This document shows positions 31,428 through 40,552 of a DNA stretch of 64,000 nt, piece after piece; position 1 is the first letter of the stretch, and each line of letters opens with the position of its first letter. The stretch lies in assembly GCF_001718695.1 (NCBI RefSeq), contig NZ_CP013420.1, positions 1,798,001-1,862,000 of the forward strand, written 5' to 3'. Made by a program: the position numbers and the translations under genes. A model generated the notes under the pieces. The model was not told the DNA's origin and did no database searches. It saw only the letters and a list, made by a program, of their open reading frames with translations. This DNA is from Burkholderia ubonensis (GTDB taxonomy: Bacteria > Pseudomonadota > Gammaproteobacteria > Burkholderiales > Burkholderiaceae).

Positions 31428-33039
31428 TCCGCAAGGCCCGCAGCACGACCGGCCCCGGCCACCCGATCCGGCGATCTCGACGAAAAGCGGCTGGCTGCCG
31501 TCGCTCGTCTGGCTCGTGCCGCTGGTCGCCGCGCTGATCGGCATCGGCCTCGTGATCAAGTCCGTGCGCGAGCGCGGCCCGGAAATCACGATCAGCTTCC
31601 GCAGCGCCGAGGGCCTCGAGCCCGGCAAGACCCAGGTCAAGTACAAGGACGTCGAGATCGGCATCGTCAAGACGATCACGCTGTCGAAGGACCTGGCGCG
31701 CGTGCTGGTCGACGTGCAGCTCAAGAAGGAGGCCGAGGACTTCGCGGTCAAGGGCTCGCGCTTCTGGGTCGTGCGTCCGCGGATCGGTGCGACCGGCGTG
31801 TCGGGGCTCGGCACGCTGCTGTCGGGCGCGTACATCGGCGTCGACGCCGGCCGCTCGCAGGAAGGGCAAACCGACTTCACGGGCCTCGAGACGCCGCCGC
31901 CCGTCACCGGCGACCAGAAGGGCACGCAGTACGTGCTGCGCGGCGCGTCGCTCGGCTCCGTCGACATCGGCTCGCCGGTCTACTACCGGCGCGTGCAGGT
32001 CGGCCAGGTGGTCGGCTTCTCGCTCGACAAGGACGGCACGGGCGTCACCGTCAACGTGTTCGTCAACGCGCCGTACGACCAGTACGTCGGCGTCAATTCG
32101 CGCTGGTGGCAGGCGAGCGGCGTCGACCTGCGGCTCGATTCGAGCGGCCTGAAGCTGAACACGCAGTCGCTCGCGACGGTGATCCTCGGCGGCATCGCGT
32201 TCCAGGCGCCGCCCGGCCAGGGCAGCGGCGCGGCCGCGCCGAACAACACGGTGTTCCACCTCGGCTCCGACGAGGCCGACGCGATGCGCGAGCCGGACGG
32301 CCCGCCGCTGCAGGTCGTGATGAACTTCAACCAGTCGCTGCGCGGCCTTGCCGTCGGCGCGCCGGTCGACTTCCGCGGCATCGTGCTCGGCGAAGTCACG
32401 AACATCGGCATCGACTACGATCCGAAGGCGAAGAACTTCACGATGCCGGTGACGATGAACCTCTATCCGGAACGGCTCGGCCGGCGCTTCCGCGAAACGA
32501 TCGAGAGCAAGGGCGAGGCCGCCCGCCGCGGGATCGTCGAGCGGCTCGTCGAGCGCGGGCTGCGCGGCCAGCTGCGCACCGGCAACCTGCTGACGAGCCA
32601 GCTCTACGTCGCGCTCGACTTCTTCCCGAAGGCAACGACCGCGAAGATCGACCCGTCGCGCCAGCCGCTCGAGCTGCCGACCGTGCCGAACGAGCTCGAG
32701 GAGCTGCAGGTGGTGGTCGCCGACATCGCGAAGAAGCTCGGCAAGGTGCCGTTCGACCAGATCGGCGCGAACCTGAACAGCACGCTCGCGAACGCCGACA
32801 GGCTGTTCAGGCAGCTCGACACGCAGGTCGCGCCCGAGGCGCGCGACACGCTGTCGGCCGCGAAGCAGACCTTCTCGGCCGCCGAGGCGACGCTGCAGCA
32901 GGATTCGCCGCTGCAGTCCGACGTGCGCGGCGCGCTGAAGGAACTCACACGCACGCTGCAATCGCTGAACGCGCTCTCGGACTATCTGGAGCGCCACCCC
33001 GAATCGCTGCTCAAGGGCAAGCCAGGAGACAAGCAATGA
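31420..33039 (+). CDS. pqiB: Intermembrane transport protein PqiB (MCE family)
   Basis: Membrane-anchored, periplasm-spanning MCE protein that with PqiA and PqiC moves lipids between inner and outer membranes. The 539-residue protein has one N-terminal membrane helix (LPSLVWLVPLVAALIGIGLV, about 27-46). Three MCE repeats follow, recognisable at SFRSAEGLEPGKTQVKYKDVEIG (near 62), GSVDIGSPVYYRRVQVGQVV (near 179) and LRGLAVGAPVDFRGIVLGEV (near 308). A C-terminal coiled region (AKQTFSAAEATLQQ) forms the needle. It overlaps pqiA by eight bases and pqiC by four, showing tight co-translation. Confidence 0.95.
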   Translation: MNSPQGPQHDRPRPPDPAISTKSGWLPSLVWLVPLVAALIGIGLVIKSVRERGPEITISFRSAEGLEPGKTQVKYKDVEIGIVKTITLSKDLARVLVDVQLKKEAEDFAVKGSRFWVVRPRIGATGVSGLGTLLSGAYIGVDAGRSQEGQTDFTGLETPPPVTGDQKGTQYVLRGASLGSVDIGSPVYYRRVQVGQVVGFSLDKDGTGVTVNVFVNAPYDQYVGVNSRWWQASGVDLRLDSSGLKLNTQSLATVILGGIAFQAPPGQGSGAAAPNNTVFHLGSDEADAMREPDGPPLQVVMNFNQSLRGLAVGAPVDFRGIVLGEVTNIGIDYDPKAKNFTMPVTMNLYPERLGRRFRETIESKGEAARRGIVERLVERGLRGQLRTGNLLTSQLYVALDFFPKATTAKIDPSRQPLELPTVPNELEELQVVVADIAKKLGKVPFDQIGANLNSTLANADRLFRQLDTQVAPEARDTLSAAKQTFSAAEATLQQDSPLQSDVRGALKELTRTLQSLNALSDYLERHPESLLKGKPGDKQ

Positions 33040-33776
33040 CGACACGCGTGAACGGATTCGCGAGCGGCGCGGCGGTGGTTCTCGCCGCGCTGGCGCTCGC
33101 CGCGTGCAGCTCGCCGCCCGCGCGGTTCTATACGCTCACCCCCGCCGACGCGGCGCTCGCGGTGCGTACGGCGCCCGCCAACCCGCCGTTCCTGATCGAG
33201 GTGCCGTCCGTCGGCGTCCCCGAGCAGGTCGCGAAGAACCAGCTCGTCGTGCAGAAGAACGCCGCGCAGGTCGACGTGCTCGAGCTGGAACGCTGGGCGT
33301 CGCCGCCCGCCGACGAGATCCGCCGCGCGCTGTCCGACGACCTCGCCGCGCAGCTCGGCACGATCGACGTCGTGAATTCCGCGTATCCGGCAGGCGTGCC
33401 CGTGTACCGGGTCAGCGTCAACGTGCAGCGCTTCGAGTCGTGGCCGGCCAAGCGCGCGGCGATCGACGCGGTGTGGAGCGTGCGCGCGGTCGGCACGCAG
33501 GTTGTGATGACCTGCCGCACGAGCGTCGCCGAGCCGGTCGGCGACGGCTACGACGCGCTCGTCGCCGGTCATCGGCGCGCGCTCGACGCGATCGCGACGC
33601 AGGCGGCCGCCGGCGTGCGCGCGCTGGCCGCGCGGCGTGGGGTGGCGGCGAGTGGAGCGAGCGCGGTGGCAGGCGGCAAGACGACGGTCGCCGCGACGGC
33701 CGTGCCGGTCGTGCCCTGCCCGGCCAATCCGGCGCCCGGCGGCGACGCAGGCGCGACCGGCAAGTCGGGCGCGTAA
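33036..33776 (+). CDS. pqiC: PqiC/YmbA family outer-membrane lipoprotein
   Basis: Lipoprotein partner of PqiB (DUF330/ABC-type transport auxiliary family). The 246-residue precursor has a lipoprotein signal ending LALAACSSPP, with the lipidated Cys near residue 25. The family start PARFYTLTP follows directly. The middle part contains FLIEVPSVGVPEQVAKNQLV and VYRVSVNVQRFESWPAK. Start ATG at 33036 overlaps the pqiB stop (ATGA). The C-terminal 50 residues are Ala/Gly-rich and probably disordered. It closes the pqiABC operon; no clear terminator follows. Confidence 0.92.
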   Translation: MTTRVNGFASGAAVVLAALALAACSSPPARFYTLTPADAALAVRTAPANPPFLIEVPSVGVPEQVAKNQLVVQKNAAQVDVLELERWASPPADEIRRALSDDLAAQLGTIDVVNSAYPAGVPVYRVSVNVQRFESWPAKRAAIDAVWSVRAVGTQVVMTCRTSVAEPVGDGYDALVAGHRRALDAIATQAAAGVRALAARRGVAASGASAVAGGKTTVAATAVPVVPCPANPAPGGDAGATGKSGA

Positions 33777-34358
33777 GCCGGCGGCGGGGTGCGCGTGGAT
33801 GCGAGCGCATGGGGGGTGTGGGTGCGTGGCTCGTATGGACGTATGGGGTGTGTAGCCGCGTCGTTCGTGTCGTTCGTGAAGCTCGCGGAGTCCATATCGC
33901 CCGTGTCGCTCACTGCGTAACCCGTCTGGTCCGCGCGTCCCCTGTAACTCGTCCGGCCCACCTGACCCGGTAACCCGTTCCAGCAGCATCACCGATCACG
34001 ACCGCCGGCCGCACCGCCCACGCCCGATCTCTGCCATCGCCCGCCTCGCCTCGCTCGTCGAAATCGGCAAAAACCGGCGTCACGCAACGCGGTCAGCTTG
34101 CCTTTTCGCGGCCAATTGACGATCCTACGCTGTCCCCGACCCGCGCCGCCTGTCGTGCGGGCCAGCCGATGGCGCACCGCCCCGGTCCGACCGACCGCCG
34201 CGCGAGCGCAGGCCCGCGACGGCCCACGCACGGCGCGTGGCGACCGTCCGCCCATCGTCCGGCTTGCCCGACCCGCGTCACCGTTGCCCTCGGCGCCGCG
34301 CCGCGTTTCCGGCCGGCATCCCGAACCCGCCCACCCGTGGGCTTTCGCTATTCCGTTT
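33777..34358. other. Intergenic region without a supported gene
   Basis: About 580 bases between pqiC and the recombinase-family gene. I find no credible ORF on either strand; the long open frames have the Arg/Pro-rich composition typical of GC-driven shadows. It contains a short tandem repeat (GTCGTTCGT twice, 33860-33877) and some lower-GC sequence near 33820-33930. No terminator with a U-run and no convincing promoter were found. Confidence 0.5.
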
Positions 34359-36482
34359 ATGTTCCGTTCCCTGACGACCCTGATCAAGAAGTGGCGCGCG
34401 TCGCGCAGTGCGAGCCACCAGCTCGACGCGCTGCTGGCGCACGCCGACGCCGACGCGCCCTACGCCGAGCGCAGCGAATGGCTGATCGAGCTCGCGCACT
34501 GGCTGCGCCGCAGCGGCGCGATGCAGGCCGCGGCGCAGGACGCCGCCGAACGCGACGACGACGCGCGCACGTTCCCCGCGCATGCGCGGCTGCGCTACCT
34601 GTTCCACGTGCTCGACCGCAACCCGGCGTGGAAATCGCATGCCGCGCGAATCCTGCGCGGCATCCTGCGCGAATGCGACGGCATCTCGCTGCTGTGCGAC
34701 GCCGGCATGCCGGTGCACTCGGGCTTCTTCGGCGCACTGTTCGAGCGGCTCGACTCGTCGATGATCCCGCCCGCGCCGAACCGCCGCGAACTGTCCGCGC
34801 TGTTCACGCTGATGTTCCCGGCGCCGGAAGATGCCCAGTGGATCGGCGCGCTGCCCGACGACCTGCTCGCGCGCCTCGCCGCGCTGCTGTCGTTCGACGT
34901 GACCGACGACGAGCGTCACGAGCCCGGCTCGCTTTCTCGCGACCTGCTCGCGGCGCTGCACAACCTGACCTGCCAGATCAGCTCGACCGGCCTGTCGCAG
35001 ACCGTGCGCAGCCGCCTGTCCGACGACGACGCGCCCAAGCCGCTCGAAGCGCAGCCGTTCTACCGGCTGACGGGCGCGATGCTCGCGGTCGAATCCGCGC
35101 ACGCCGCGGTCGAGGAAGGCGGCGCCCCGAGCAAGCTGCTGCACGAGGTCAACTACCTGCGCGTGCTGCTCGACGAATGCCGGATCGCGGTCGACGACGT
35201 GTTCGCGCACCTGTACCGCAACGGCGTGTCGGTCGACATCGTGTTCCAGGTCGAGCGGATGCGGATGCGCATCCAGCGCGCGGAAATGCTGCTGAACGCG
35301 TGGATGGCGCGCGACGACCTGCGCGGGACCGCGCGCCTCACGGCCGAGCTCGTCGATGCGAACCAGAACAGCCAGAGCGTGTCGCACCTCGTGCGCAGCA
35401 ATTTCTCGCTGTTCGCGCGCAAGCTCGTCGAGACCAACGCGGACACCGGCGAGCACTACATCACGCGCGGCCGCGCCGAGTACCTGAAGATGCTGCGGAT
35501 GGCCGCGGGCGGCGGGCTCGTCACCGTCGCGACGGTCTGCCTGAAGTTCGCGGTCACCGGCGCGCACCTGCAGTCGATGCTCGAAGGGCTGCTCGCCGGC
35601 GTCAACTACGCGGCGAGCTTCATGGTGATGCACTTCCTGCACTTCACGCTCGCGACCAAGCAGCCGGCGATGACCGCGCCGACGCTCGCGCGCGAGCTCG
35701 ACGGCACGACCCACGACGACGGCGTGAAGCATTTCGTGTCGTCGGTGATCGCGCTGATCCGCACGCAGGCGGCGGCGATCTGCGGCAACGTGCTCGTCGT
35801 GCTGCCGGTGTGCCTGCTCGTGCAGCTATTCGCGGGCGGCGTGCTGCATGCGAACCTGATCTCGGCGCAGAAGGCGCATGCGACGCTGCAGTCGTTCTCG
35901 CTGCTCGGCCCGACGCCGCTCTATGCGGCGCTCACGGGCGTGCTGCTGTGGTCGTCGAGCCTGCTCGCCGGCTGGGCGGACAACTGGTTCGTGCTGCATC
36001 GGGTCGGCGACGCGCTCGCGTACAACCGCCGGCTGCGCCTCACGCTCGGCGCGGCCGGCGCGGCCAAGCTCGCGCATTTCTGCCGCTCGAACGTCGCCGG
36101 CGTGGTCGGCAACGTCGGCCTCGGCCTGATGCTCGGCCTCGTGCCGGCGATCGTCACCGCCGTCGCGTTTTCGTTCGAGGTGCGTCACGTGACGCTGTCC
36201 GCGGGCTCGATCGGCATCGCGCTCGGCGTGCTCGGCAAGGACACGCTCGGCTCGCCCGAGCTGTGGTGGGCGGCGGCGGGCGTGCTCAGCATGGCGATCC
36301 TCAACGTCGCGGTGAGCTTCGCGCTCGCGTTCACGATGGCCGTGCGCTCGCGCAGCCTGCGGCCGACCAAGGTGCGCGCGCTCGTCGCCGCGATCGGCCG
36401 GGCGGTGCTCGCGAATCCGCTCGTGCTGGTCTGGCCGGCAGCCGGCGCGACGGCCCGCACGGGGCAGTCGGGGTCGCACTGA
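34359..36482 (+). CDS. SpecificRecomb-family membrane protein (annotated site-specific recombinase)
   Basis: A 707-residue protein of the SpecificRecomb family (PF10136, gonococcal Gcr-like). Despite the name, no catalytic motif of tyrosine or serine recombinases is visible. The N-terminal two thirds is soluble and helical. From about residue 385 there are several membrane segments, for example MAAGGGLVTVATVCLKFAV, ICGNVLVVLPVCLLVQLFAG and NVGLGLMLGLVPAIVTAVAF. I therefore regard it as an inner-membrane protein of unknown function. The ATG at 34359 (MFRSLTTLIKKWRASRSAS) is chosen; the frame extends upstream with unlikely sequence. It stands alone, with no mobile element around it. Confidence 0.85.
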   Translation: MFRSLTTLIKKWRASRSASHQLDALLAHADADAPYAERSEWLIELAHWLRRSGAMQAAAQDAAERDDDARTFPAHARLRYLFHVLDRNPAWKSHAARILRGILRECDGISLLCDAGMPVHSGFFGALFERLDSSMIPPAPNRRELSALFTLMFPAPEDAQWIGALPDDLLARLAALLSFDVTDDERHEPGSLSRDLLAALHNLTCQISSTGLSQTVRSRLSDDDAPKPLEAQPFYRLTGAMLAVESAHAAVEEGGAPSKLLHEVNYLRVLLDECRIAVDDVFAHLYRNGVSVDIVFQVERMRMRIQRAEMLLNAWMARDDLRGTARLTAELVDANQNSQSVSHLVRSNFSLFARKLVETNADTGEHYITRGRAEYLKMLRMAAGGGLVTVATVCLKFAVTGAHLQSMLEGLLAGVNYAASFMVMHFLHFTLATKQPAMTAPTLARELDGTTHDDGVKHFVSSVIALIRTQAAAICGNVLVVLPVCLLVQLFAGGVLHANLISAQKAHATLQSFSLLGPTPLYAALTGVLLWSSSLLAGWADNWFVLHRVGDALAYNRRLRLTLGAAGAAKLAHFCRSNVAGVVGNVGLGLMLGLVPAIVTAVAFSFEVRHVTLSAGSIGIALGVLGKDTLGSPELWWAAAGVLSMAILNVAVSFALAFTMAVRSRSLRPTKVRALVAAIGRAVLANPLVLVWPAAGATARTGQSGSH

Positions 36483-36674
36483 GCGCGGCGTGCGGCGCGG
36501 CCCGCTGGGTCGGGCCGCACGCAGCCGCACGCCGAACAGATTCCACGGGGGGCGGGCGGCCGGCCGCTTCAAACCGGCCTCTCGCGGCCGCCGGCCGCCC
36601 TCGCGGCACGACGCGCCGGCCCTGCCGCCCGCGCCGCGTACAATAATGGACTTTTGTCCGTCTTCCCCCGCCTT

Positions 36675-37973
36675 ATGTCCTCGCCCACCCAGTACGAATT
36701 CTTCGCTCCCTGCCCGCGCGGCCTCGAAGCGGCGCTTGCCGCCGAGCTGGCCGAGATCGCCGGCAGCCATCTGAACGGCGCGCCGTTCGCCGCGGGCGCG
36801 CAGGTGCCGGGCGGCGTCCATTTCCGGGGCGGCTGGGCCGCCGGGATGGCCGCGAACCTGCATTCGCGGATCGCGAGCCGCGTGCTGCTGAAGATCGCGC
36901 ACCGCCCGTACCGCAATGAGCAGGACGTCTACGCGCTCGCGCTCGAGCAGCCGTGGGAGCGCTGGTTCGCGGCGACGCAGACGCTGCGCGTCGACATCAC
37001 CGCGATCAAGTCGCCGCTCAAGAGCCTCGAGTTCGCGACGCTGCGCGTGAAGGACGCGATCTGCGACCGCATGCGCGACAAGACCGGCGCGCGCCCGAGC
37101 ATCGACACCGGCGCGCCCGACGTGCGCGTGTTCGCGTTCCTGACCGCCACCGACTGCACACTGTACCTCGACACGTCCGGCGAGCCGCTGTTCAAGCGCG
37201 GCTGGCGCCTCGACAAGGGCGCGGCGCCGCTGCGCGAGAACCTCGCGGCCGGCATCCTGCGCCTGACCGGCTGGACTCCCGGCACGCCGCTGTACGACCC
37301 GATGTGCGGCAGCGGCACCTTCCTCGCGGAAGCGGCGCAGATCGCGCTCGGCGTGGCGCCGGGCGTCGAGCGCCGCTTCGGCTTCGAAAAGCTCAAGCAG
37401 TACGACATCACCGCGTGGCAGGGCCTGAAGGTCGCGGCGCTGGACGCGAAGCGCGCGGCGCGCGGCAAGCGCGACGATCTGCTGGTCTACGGCAGCGACA
37501 TCTCCGGCGACATGCTCGAGAAGGCGCGCGCGAACCTCGAACGCGCGGGCGTGCCGTCGCTGTGGCTCAAGCAAGTCGACGCGCGCGCGATGACGCCGCC
37601 GTGCGACGCGCCGGGGATCATCGTCGCGAACCCGCCGTACGGCGAGCGGATCGAAGTGCGCGGCCGCGGCCCGCGCGGCGATGCGCGCGAGACGGGCCGC
37701 AATCGCGGCAACGACGACGCGTTCCGCCGCACCCACACCGACGCGCCCGACAGCGAGTTCTTCAACGCGCTCGGCGACGCGCTGAAGCAGCGCTTCGCCG
37801 GCTGGCAGGCGTTCCTGCTGACGTCCGACCGCGCGCTGCCCGGCCAGCTCCGGCTGCGCGAATCGGCCAAGACGCCGCTCTTCAACGGCGCGCTCGAATG
37901 CCGGCTGTTCCGCTTCGACCTGATCGCGGGCAGCGTGAAGGCGCGTCCGGCCGCTGCGGAAGGCGACGCGTGA
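36675..37973 (+). CDS. Class I SAM-dependent 23S rRNA-type methyltransferase (RlmL N-domain-like, THUMP)
   Basis: A 432-residue RNA methyltransferase related to the N-terminal half of E. coli RlmKL, which makes m2G2445 in 23S rRNA. It has an N-terminal ferredoxin-like/THUMP region (EFFAPCPRGLEAALAAEL at the start). The methyltransferase fold shows YDPMCGSGTFLAEAAQIALG (near 211) and the catalytic IVANPPYGERIEV (near 316). The RlmK half is absent, as is usual for this betaproteobacterial subfamily. A TACAAT box at 36639-36644 lies upstream. Start ATG at 36675 gives MSSPTQYEFF. Target base is inferred from the family. Confidence 0.88.
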   Translation: MSSPTQYEFFAPCPRGLEAALAAELAEIAGSHLNGAPFAAGAQVPGGVHFRGGWAAGMAANLHSRIASRVLLKIAHRPYRNEQDVYALALEQPWERWFAATQTLRVDITAIKSPLKSLEFATLRVKDAICDRMRDKTGARPSIDTGAPDVRVFAFLTATDCTLYLDTSGEPLFKRGWRLDKGAAPLRENLAAGILRLTGWTPGTPLYDPMCGSGTFLAEAAQIALGVAPGVERRFGFEKLKQYDITAWQGLKVAALDAKRAARGKRDDLLVYGSDISGDMLEKARANLERAGVPSLWLKQVDARAMTPPCDAPGIIVANPPYGERIEVRGRGPRGDARETGRNRGNDDAFRRTHTDAPDSEFFNALGDALKQRFAGWQAFLLTSDRALPGQLRLRESAKTPLFNGALECRLFRFDLIAGSVKARPAAAEGDA

Positions 37974-38027
37974 CGCGCCGCTCCCGCGCACCGGCCGCTG
38001 CGGCCGGCTGCTGACAGCCAGTCCCCG

Positions 38028-38052
38028 ACGCCCGGCATTCGCCGGGCGTTGT
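38028..38052 (+). terminator. Terminator after the RNA methyltransferase gene
   Basis: ACGCCCGGC (38028-38036) pairs with GCCGGGCGT (38041-38049) around a four-base loop and is followed by TGTT. The short U-run makes it moderate. Confidence 0.6.
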
Positions 38053-38199
38053 TACTTGCGGCGCCGATGCGTGCGCCGCTTCGTCTGCCGTACCTTCCAC
38101 CCCACCGTCCGCTTCGGCGCTGCGCTGCGCGCCGGCTGCCGCCGCGCGACGCGCGAAGCGCGAACGGGCAGGCGCTTTCCACACCGGCGCGCGGTGCGT

Positions 38200-38237
38200 T
38201 GTCAGTACCGCCATCACTACTGACAGCACGCTGTCAG
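38200..38237. promoter_or_regulatory. Candidate operator cluster upstream of VOC gene
   Basis: Three copies of TGTCAG in alternating orientation: 38200-38205 (+), 38220-38225 (as CTGACA) and 38232-38237 (+). The last two form the perfect palindrome CTGACAG-CACG-CTGTCAG. The first two form GTCAGTA-N10-TACTGAC. The cluster is about 80 bases before the VOC start, in an otherwise plain 342-base gap. The downstream WYL regulator is an obvious but unproven candidate to bind it. Confidence 0.5.
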
Positions 38238-38315
38238 CAGCCCTCGATCACACTGCAATCCCGGCGCAATGCAACGCCGGTTTCCATCAAGAATCCGAAC
38301 AACAAGGAGCTCGTC

Positions 38316-38732
38316 ATGACGTCCGCGACTGCAAACGCAAACGCACCCGCAACCCTCGACCGTGCCATCGCCTGGTTCGACATTCCGTCCCTCGATTTCG
38401 ACCGCGCGATCCGCTTCTACGAAACCGTGCTGCAGACGACGCTGCATCGCGACGTGATCGGCGGCGTGCCGATGGCCGTGTTCGGCCACGAAGCGTCGGC
38501 CACCGGCGGCAGCATCGTCTACGACCCGCAGCAGATGAAGCCGAGCGCGACCGGCGTGCTCGTCTACCTGAACGCGGGCGAATCGGTCGTCGCGGCGCTC
38601 GACCGCGCGAAGCGCGCGGGCGGCGTCGTGCAGGGGTCGGTCGTCGAACTGCCGAACAACTACGGTTACATCGGCTACCTGATCGATACCGAAGGCAACC
38701 GCGTCGGCCTGCACGCGCCGAAATGCCACTGA
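38316..38732 (+). CDS. VOC family (glyoxalase/bleomycin resistance-like) protein
   Basis: A 138-residue vicinal-oxygen-chelate fold protein: IAWFDIPSLDFDRAIRFYET (near 18) is the first beta-alpha unit and YLIDTEGNRVGLHAPK the last strand. Members include glyoxalases, dioxygenases and resistance proteins; the specific activity cannot be told from this sequence. A strong ribosome binding site (AACAAGGAG) precedes the ATG at 38316. A palindromic operator-like cluster lies upstream and a WYL-domain regulator gene lies 73 bases downstream on the same strand. That suggests a small regulated pair responding to an unknown small molecule or stress. Confidence 0.88.
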   Translation: MTSATANANAPATLDRAIAWFDIPSLDFDRAIRFYETVLQTTLHRDVIGGVPMAVFGHEASATGGSIVYDPQQMKPSATGVLVYLNAGESVVAALDRAKRAGGVVQGSVVELPNNYGYIGYLIDTEGNRVGLHAPKCH

Positions 38733-38805
38733 CGGCGTCCACCGGGCGGCGGGCGCGGCGCTATCATCGCGGTGTCGCCGCTTTTGAAGGAATCGAGGTG
38801 CAGCA

Positions 38806-39492
38806 ATGACGCGTCGTGCCGATCGCCTGTTCCAGATCGCCGAGCTGCTGCGCGGGCGTCGCCTGACGACCGCGCAGCAGCTCGCCGACTGGCTGTCGGT
38901 GTCGCCGCGCACCGTGTACCGCGACGTGCGCGACCTGCAGTTGTCAGGGGTGCCGATCGAAGGCGAGGCCGGCATCGGCTACCGGCTGAACCGCAATGCG
39001 AGCCTGCCGCCGCTCACCTTCACCGCGGAGGAGCTCGCGGCGCTCGCCGCCGGCGCGCGGATGCTCGAGACCTGGGGCGGCGCGCGCTTCGCGGGCGGCG
39101 CCCGTTCGGCGCTCGCGAAGATCGCGTCGGCGATGCCGGCCGACAAGCGCAACGCGCTCGACCGCCTGCCGGTGTTCGCGCCGTCGTTCCACATCGACGC
39201 GGCGTTCTGCGCGAAAGTCGATGCGATCCACCAGGCGGTGGACACGCGGCACGTCGTCAGCTTCGCGTATCGCGACCGCCTCGGCGCGAACACGCAGCGC
39301 CGCGTGTGGCCGCTTGGGCTCGTGTACTGGGGCGGGCGCTGGACGATCGGCGCGTGGTGCGAGCTGCGCGACGACTTTCGCACCTTCGACATCGCGCGGA
39401 TGGGCGACATCACCGTGCACGAGCAGTTTCCGGACATGGAAGGGCGCCGGATCGCGGATTACATGCGGATCGCGGAAGCGCCGATGCGCTGA
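38806..39492 (+). CDS. YafY-family transcriptional regulator (HTH-WYL)
   Basis: A 228-residue DNA-binding regulator. The N-terminal winged helix is DeoR-like: RLFQIAELLRGRRLTTAQQL then SVSPRTVYRDVRDLQ (residues about 6-46). The C-terminal ligand-binding WYL domain spans about residues 137-222 and includes HVVSFAYRDRLGANTQRRVW. WYL proteins often sense nucleotides or other small ligands. It follows the VOC gene closely, and YafY-VOC pairs are frequent, so it probably controls that gene and perhaps itself. A TATCAT box at 38762-38767 might give it its own promoter. Confidence 0.9.
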   Translation: MTRRADRLFQIAELLRGRRLTTAQQLADWLSVSPRTVYRDVRDLQLSGVPIEGEAGIGYRLNRNASLPPLTFTAEELAALAAGARMLETWGGARFAGGARSALAKIASAMPADKRNALDRLPVFAPSFHIDAAFCAKVDAIHQAVDTRHVVSFAYRDRLGANTQRRVWPLGLVYWGGRWTIGAWCELRDDFRTFDIARMGDITVHEQFPDMEGRRIADYMRIAEAPMR

Positions 39493-39548
39493 CGCGCCCG
39501 GGCAGGCGGCACGCAGCGGCACGGTTGCGCGCGCCGCCGCCGGTTCGC

Positions 39549-40472
39549 TCATTCCCCGAACACCACCGCTCGCTTCGGTCGTTCGTCCACGTGCAGCGAG
39601 AACACGTCGGCGCGCGCATAGTGCCCGACCACGTCGAAGTCGTAACGCGCGCGCACCAGCTCGTCGAGATCGATGCGCGCGGTGACGAGCCCCTCTTCCC
39701 CGATCAGCGGCTCGGCCAGCAGGTCGCCGAGCGGTCCGACGATCACGCTGCCGCCGCGGATCAGCGGCCGCTCCGGGTCCCAGCCCGGCACGTCGATCCC
39801 GAGCGCGCGCGGCGACGGCAGCACCTGGCACGCGCTCACGACAAAGCAGCGCCCCTCGTGCGCGATATGGCGCATCGAGCTTTGCCAGACGTCGCGCTCG
39901 TCGACGGTCGGCGCGCACCAAATCTGCACGCCCTTCGCATACATCGCGCAGCGCAACAACGGCATGTGGTTCTCCCAGCAGATCACGGCGCCGGCCCGCC
40001 CCGCGGCGGTCTCGACGATGGGCAGCGTCGAGCCGTCGCCCTGCCCCCAGATCAGCCGCTCGGTGCCGGTCGGCATCAGCTTGCGATGCTTCGCGACGAG
40101 CCCGTCGCGCGGGTCGAAAAACAGCGCCGTGCAATAGAGCGTGCTGCCGCCGCGCTCGATCACGCCGACCACGAGGCTCGCGGCGGTGCGCTGCGACAGC
40201 GCGGCCAGCTCGTCCGTTTCCGGCCCCGGCACGTCGATCGCTTGCGCGGCGTAGCGCGCATACGCGTCGCGGCCTTCGGGCAGCCGGTAGCCGAGCCGCG
40301 TGCCGAAGATCTCGCCTTTCGGATAGCCGCCTAGCACGGCTTCGGGCAGCACCACGAGCGATGCGCCGCAATCGCGGATCGCCGCTTCGTAGCCGAGGAT
40401 CTTGTCGAGCGTGGCGCGCGTGCCGGCGGGCGATGTGCCGAGCTGCAGCGCGGCGATGACCGAGGTGGACAT
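39549..40472 (-). CDS. Nitrilase
   Basis: A 307-residue nitrilase-branch enzyme that would hydrolyse organic nitriles to acids and ammonia. The triad is Glu44 ([13 protein letters not shown]), Lys131 ([12 protein letters not shown]) and Cys165 ([11 protein letters not shown]). CWENxxPLLR and the HRKLxPT motif are characteristic of true aliphatic/aromatic nitrilases, unlike the Nit1-type gene at the start of the window. It is divergent from a LysR regulator with a shared 80-base promoter region carrying a palindrome. It is therefore probably induced by a nitrile or related plant compound. Substrate is not predictable from sequence. Confidence 0.93.
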   Translation of the reverse strand: MSTSVIAALQLGTSPAGTRATLDKILGYEAAIRDCGASLVVLPEAVLGGYPKGEIFGTRLGYRLPEGRDAYARYAAQAIDVPGPETDELAALSQRTAASLVVGVIERGGSTLYCTALFFDPRDGLVAKHRKLMPTGTERLIWGQGDGSTLPIVETAAGRAGAVICWENHMPLLRCAMYAKGVQIWCAPTVDERDVWQSSMRHIAHEGRCFVVSACQVLPSPRALGIDVPGWDPERPLIRGGSVIVGPLGDLLAEPLIGEEGLVTARIDLDELVRARYDFDVVGHYARADVFSLHVDERPKRAVVFGE

Positions 40473-40518
40473 GACGGTGTCTCCGGTGATGGAAATGACG
40501 CCATCTTTGTCGATAAGA

Positions 40519-40541
40519 TTCCATCGATCAAATCGATGGAA
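40519..40541. promoter_or_regulatory. Palindromic LysR-type operator between nitrilase and regulator
   Basis: TTCCATCGAT (40519-40528) and ATCGATGGAA (40532-40541) form a perfect inverted repeat with a CAA spacer. It contains the LysR-type ATC-N9-GAT core and lies centrally between the divergent genes. It is 12 bases before the regulator start, so binding would also repress the regulator. Confidence 0.65.
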
Positions 40542-40552
40542 CGATAAGTGAT

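Noticed and set aside
34359..36482. Possible mobile element, because the product is usually named site-specific recombinase
   Set aside because: There is no recombinase active-site motif, the C-terminal part is membrane-spanning, and no repeats or attachment sites flank it.
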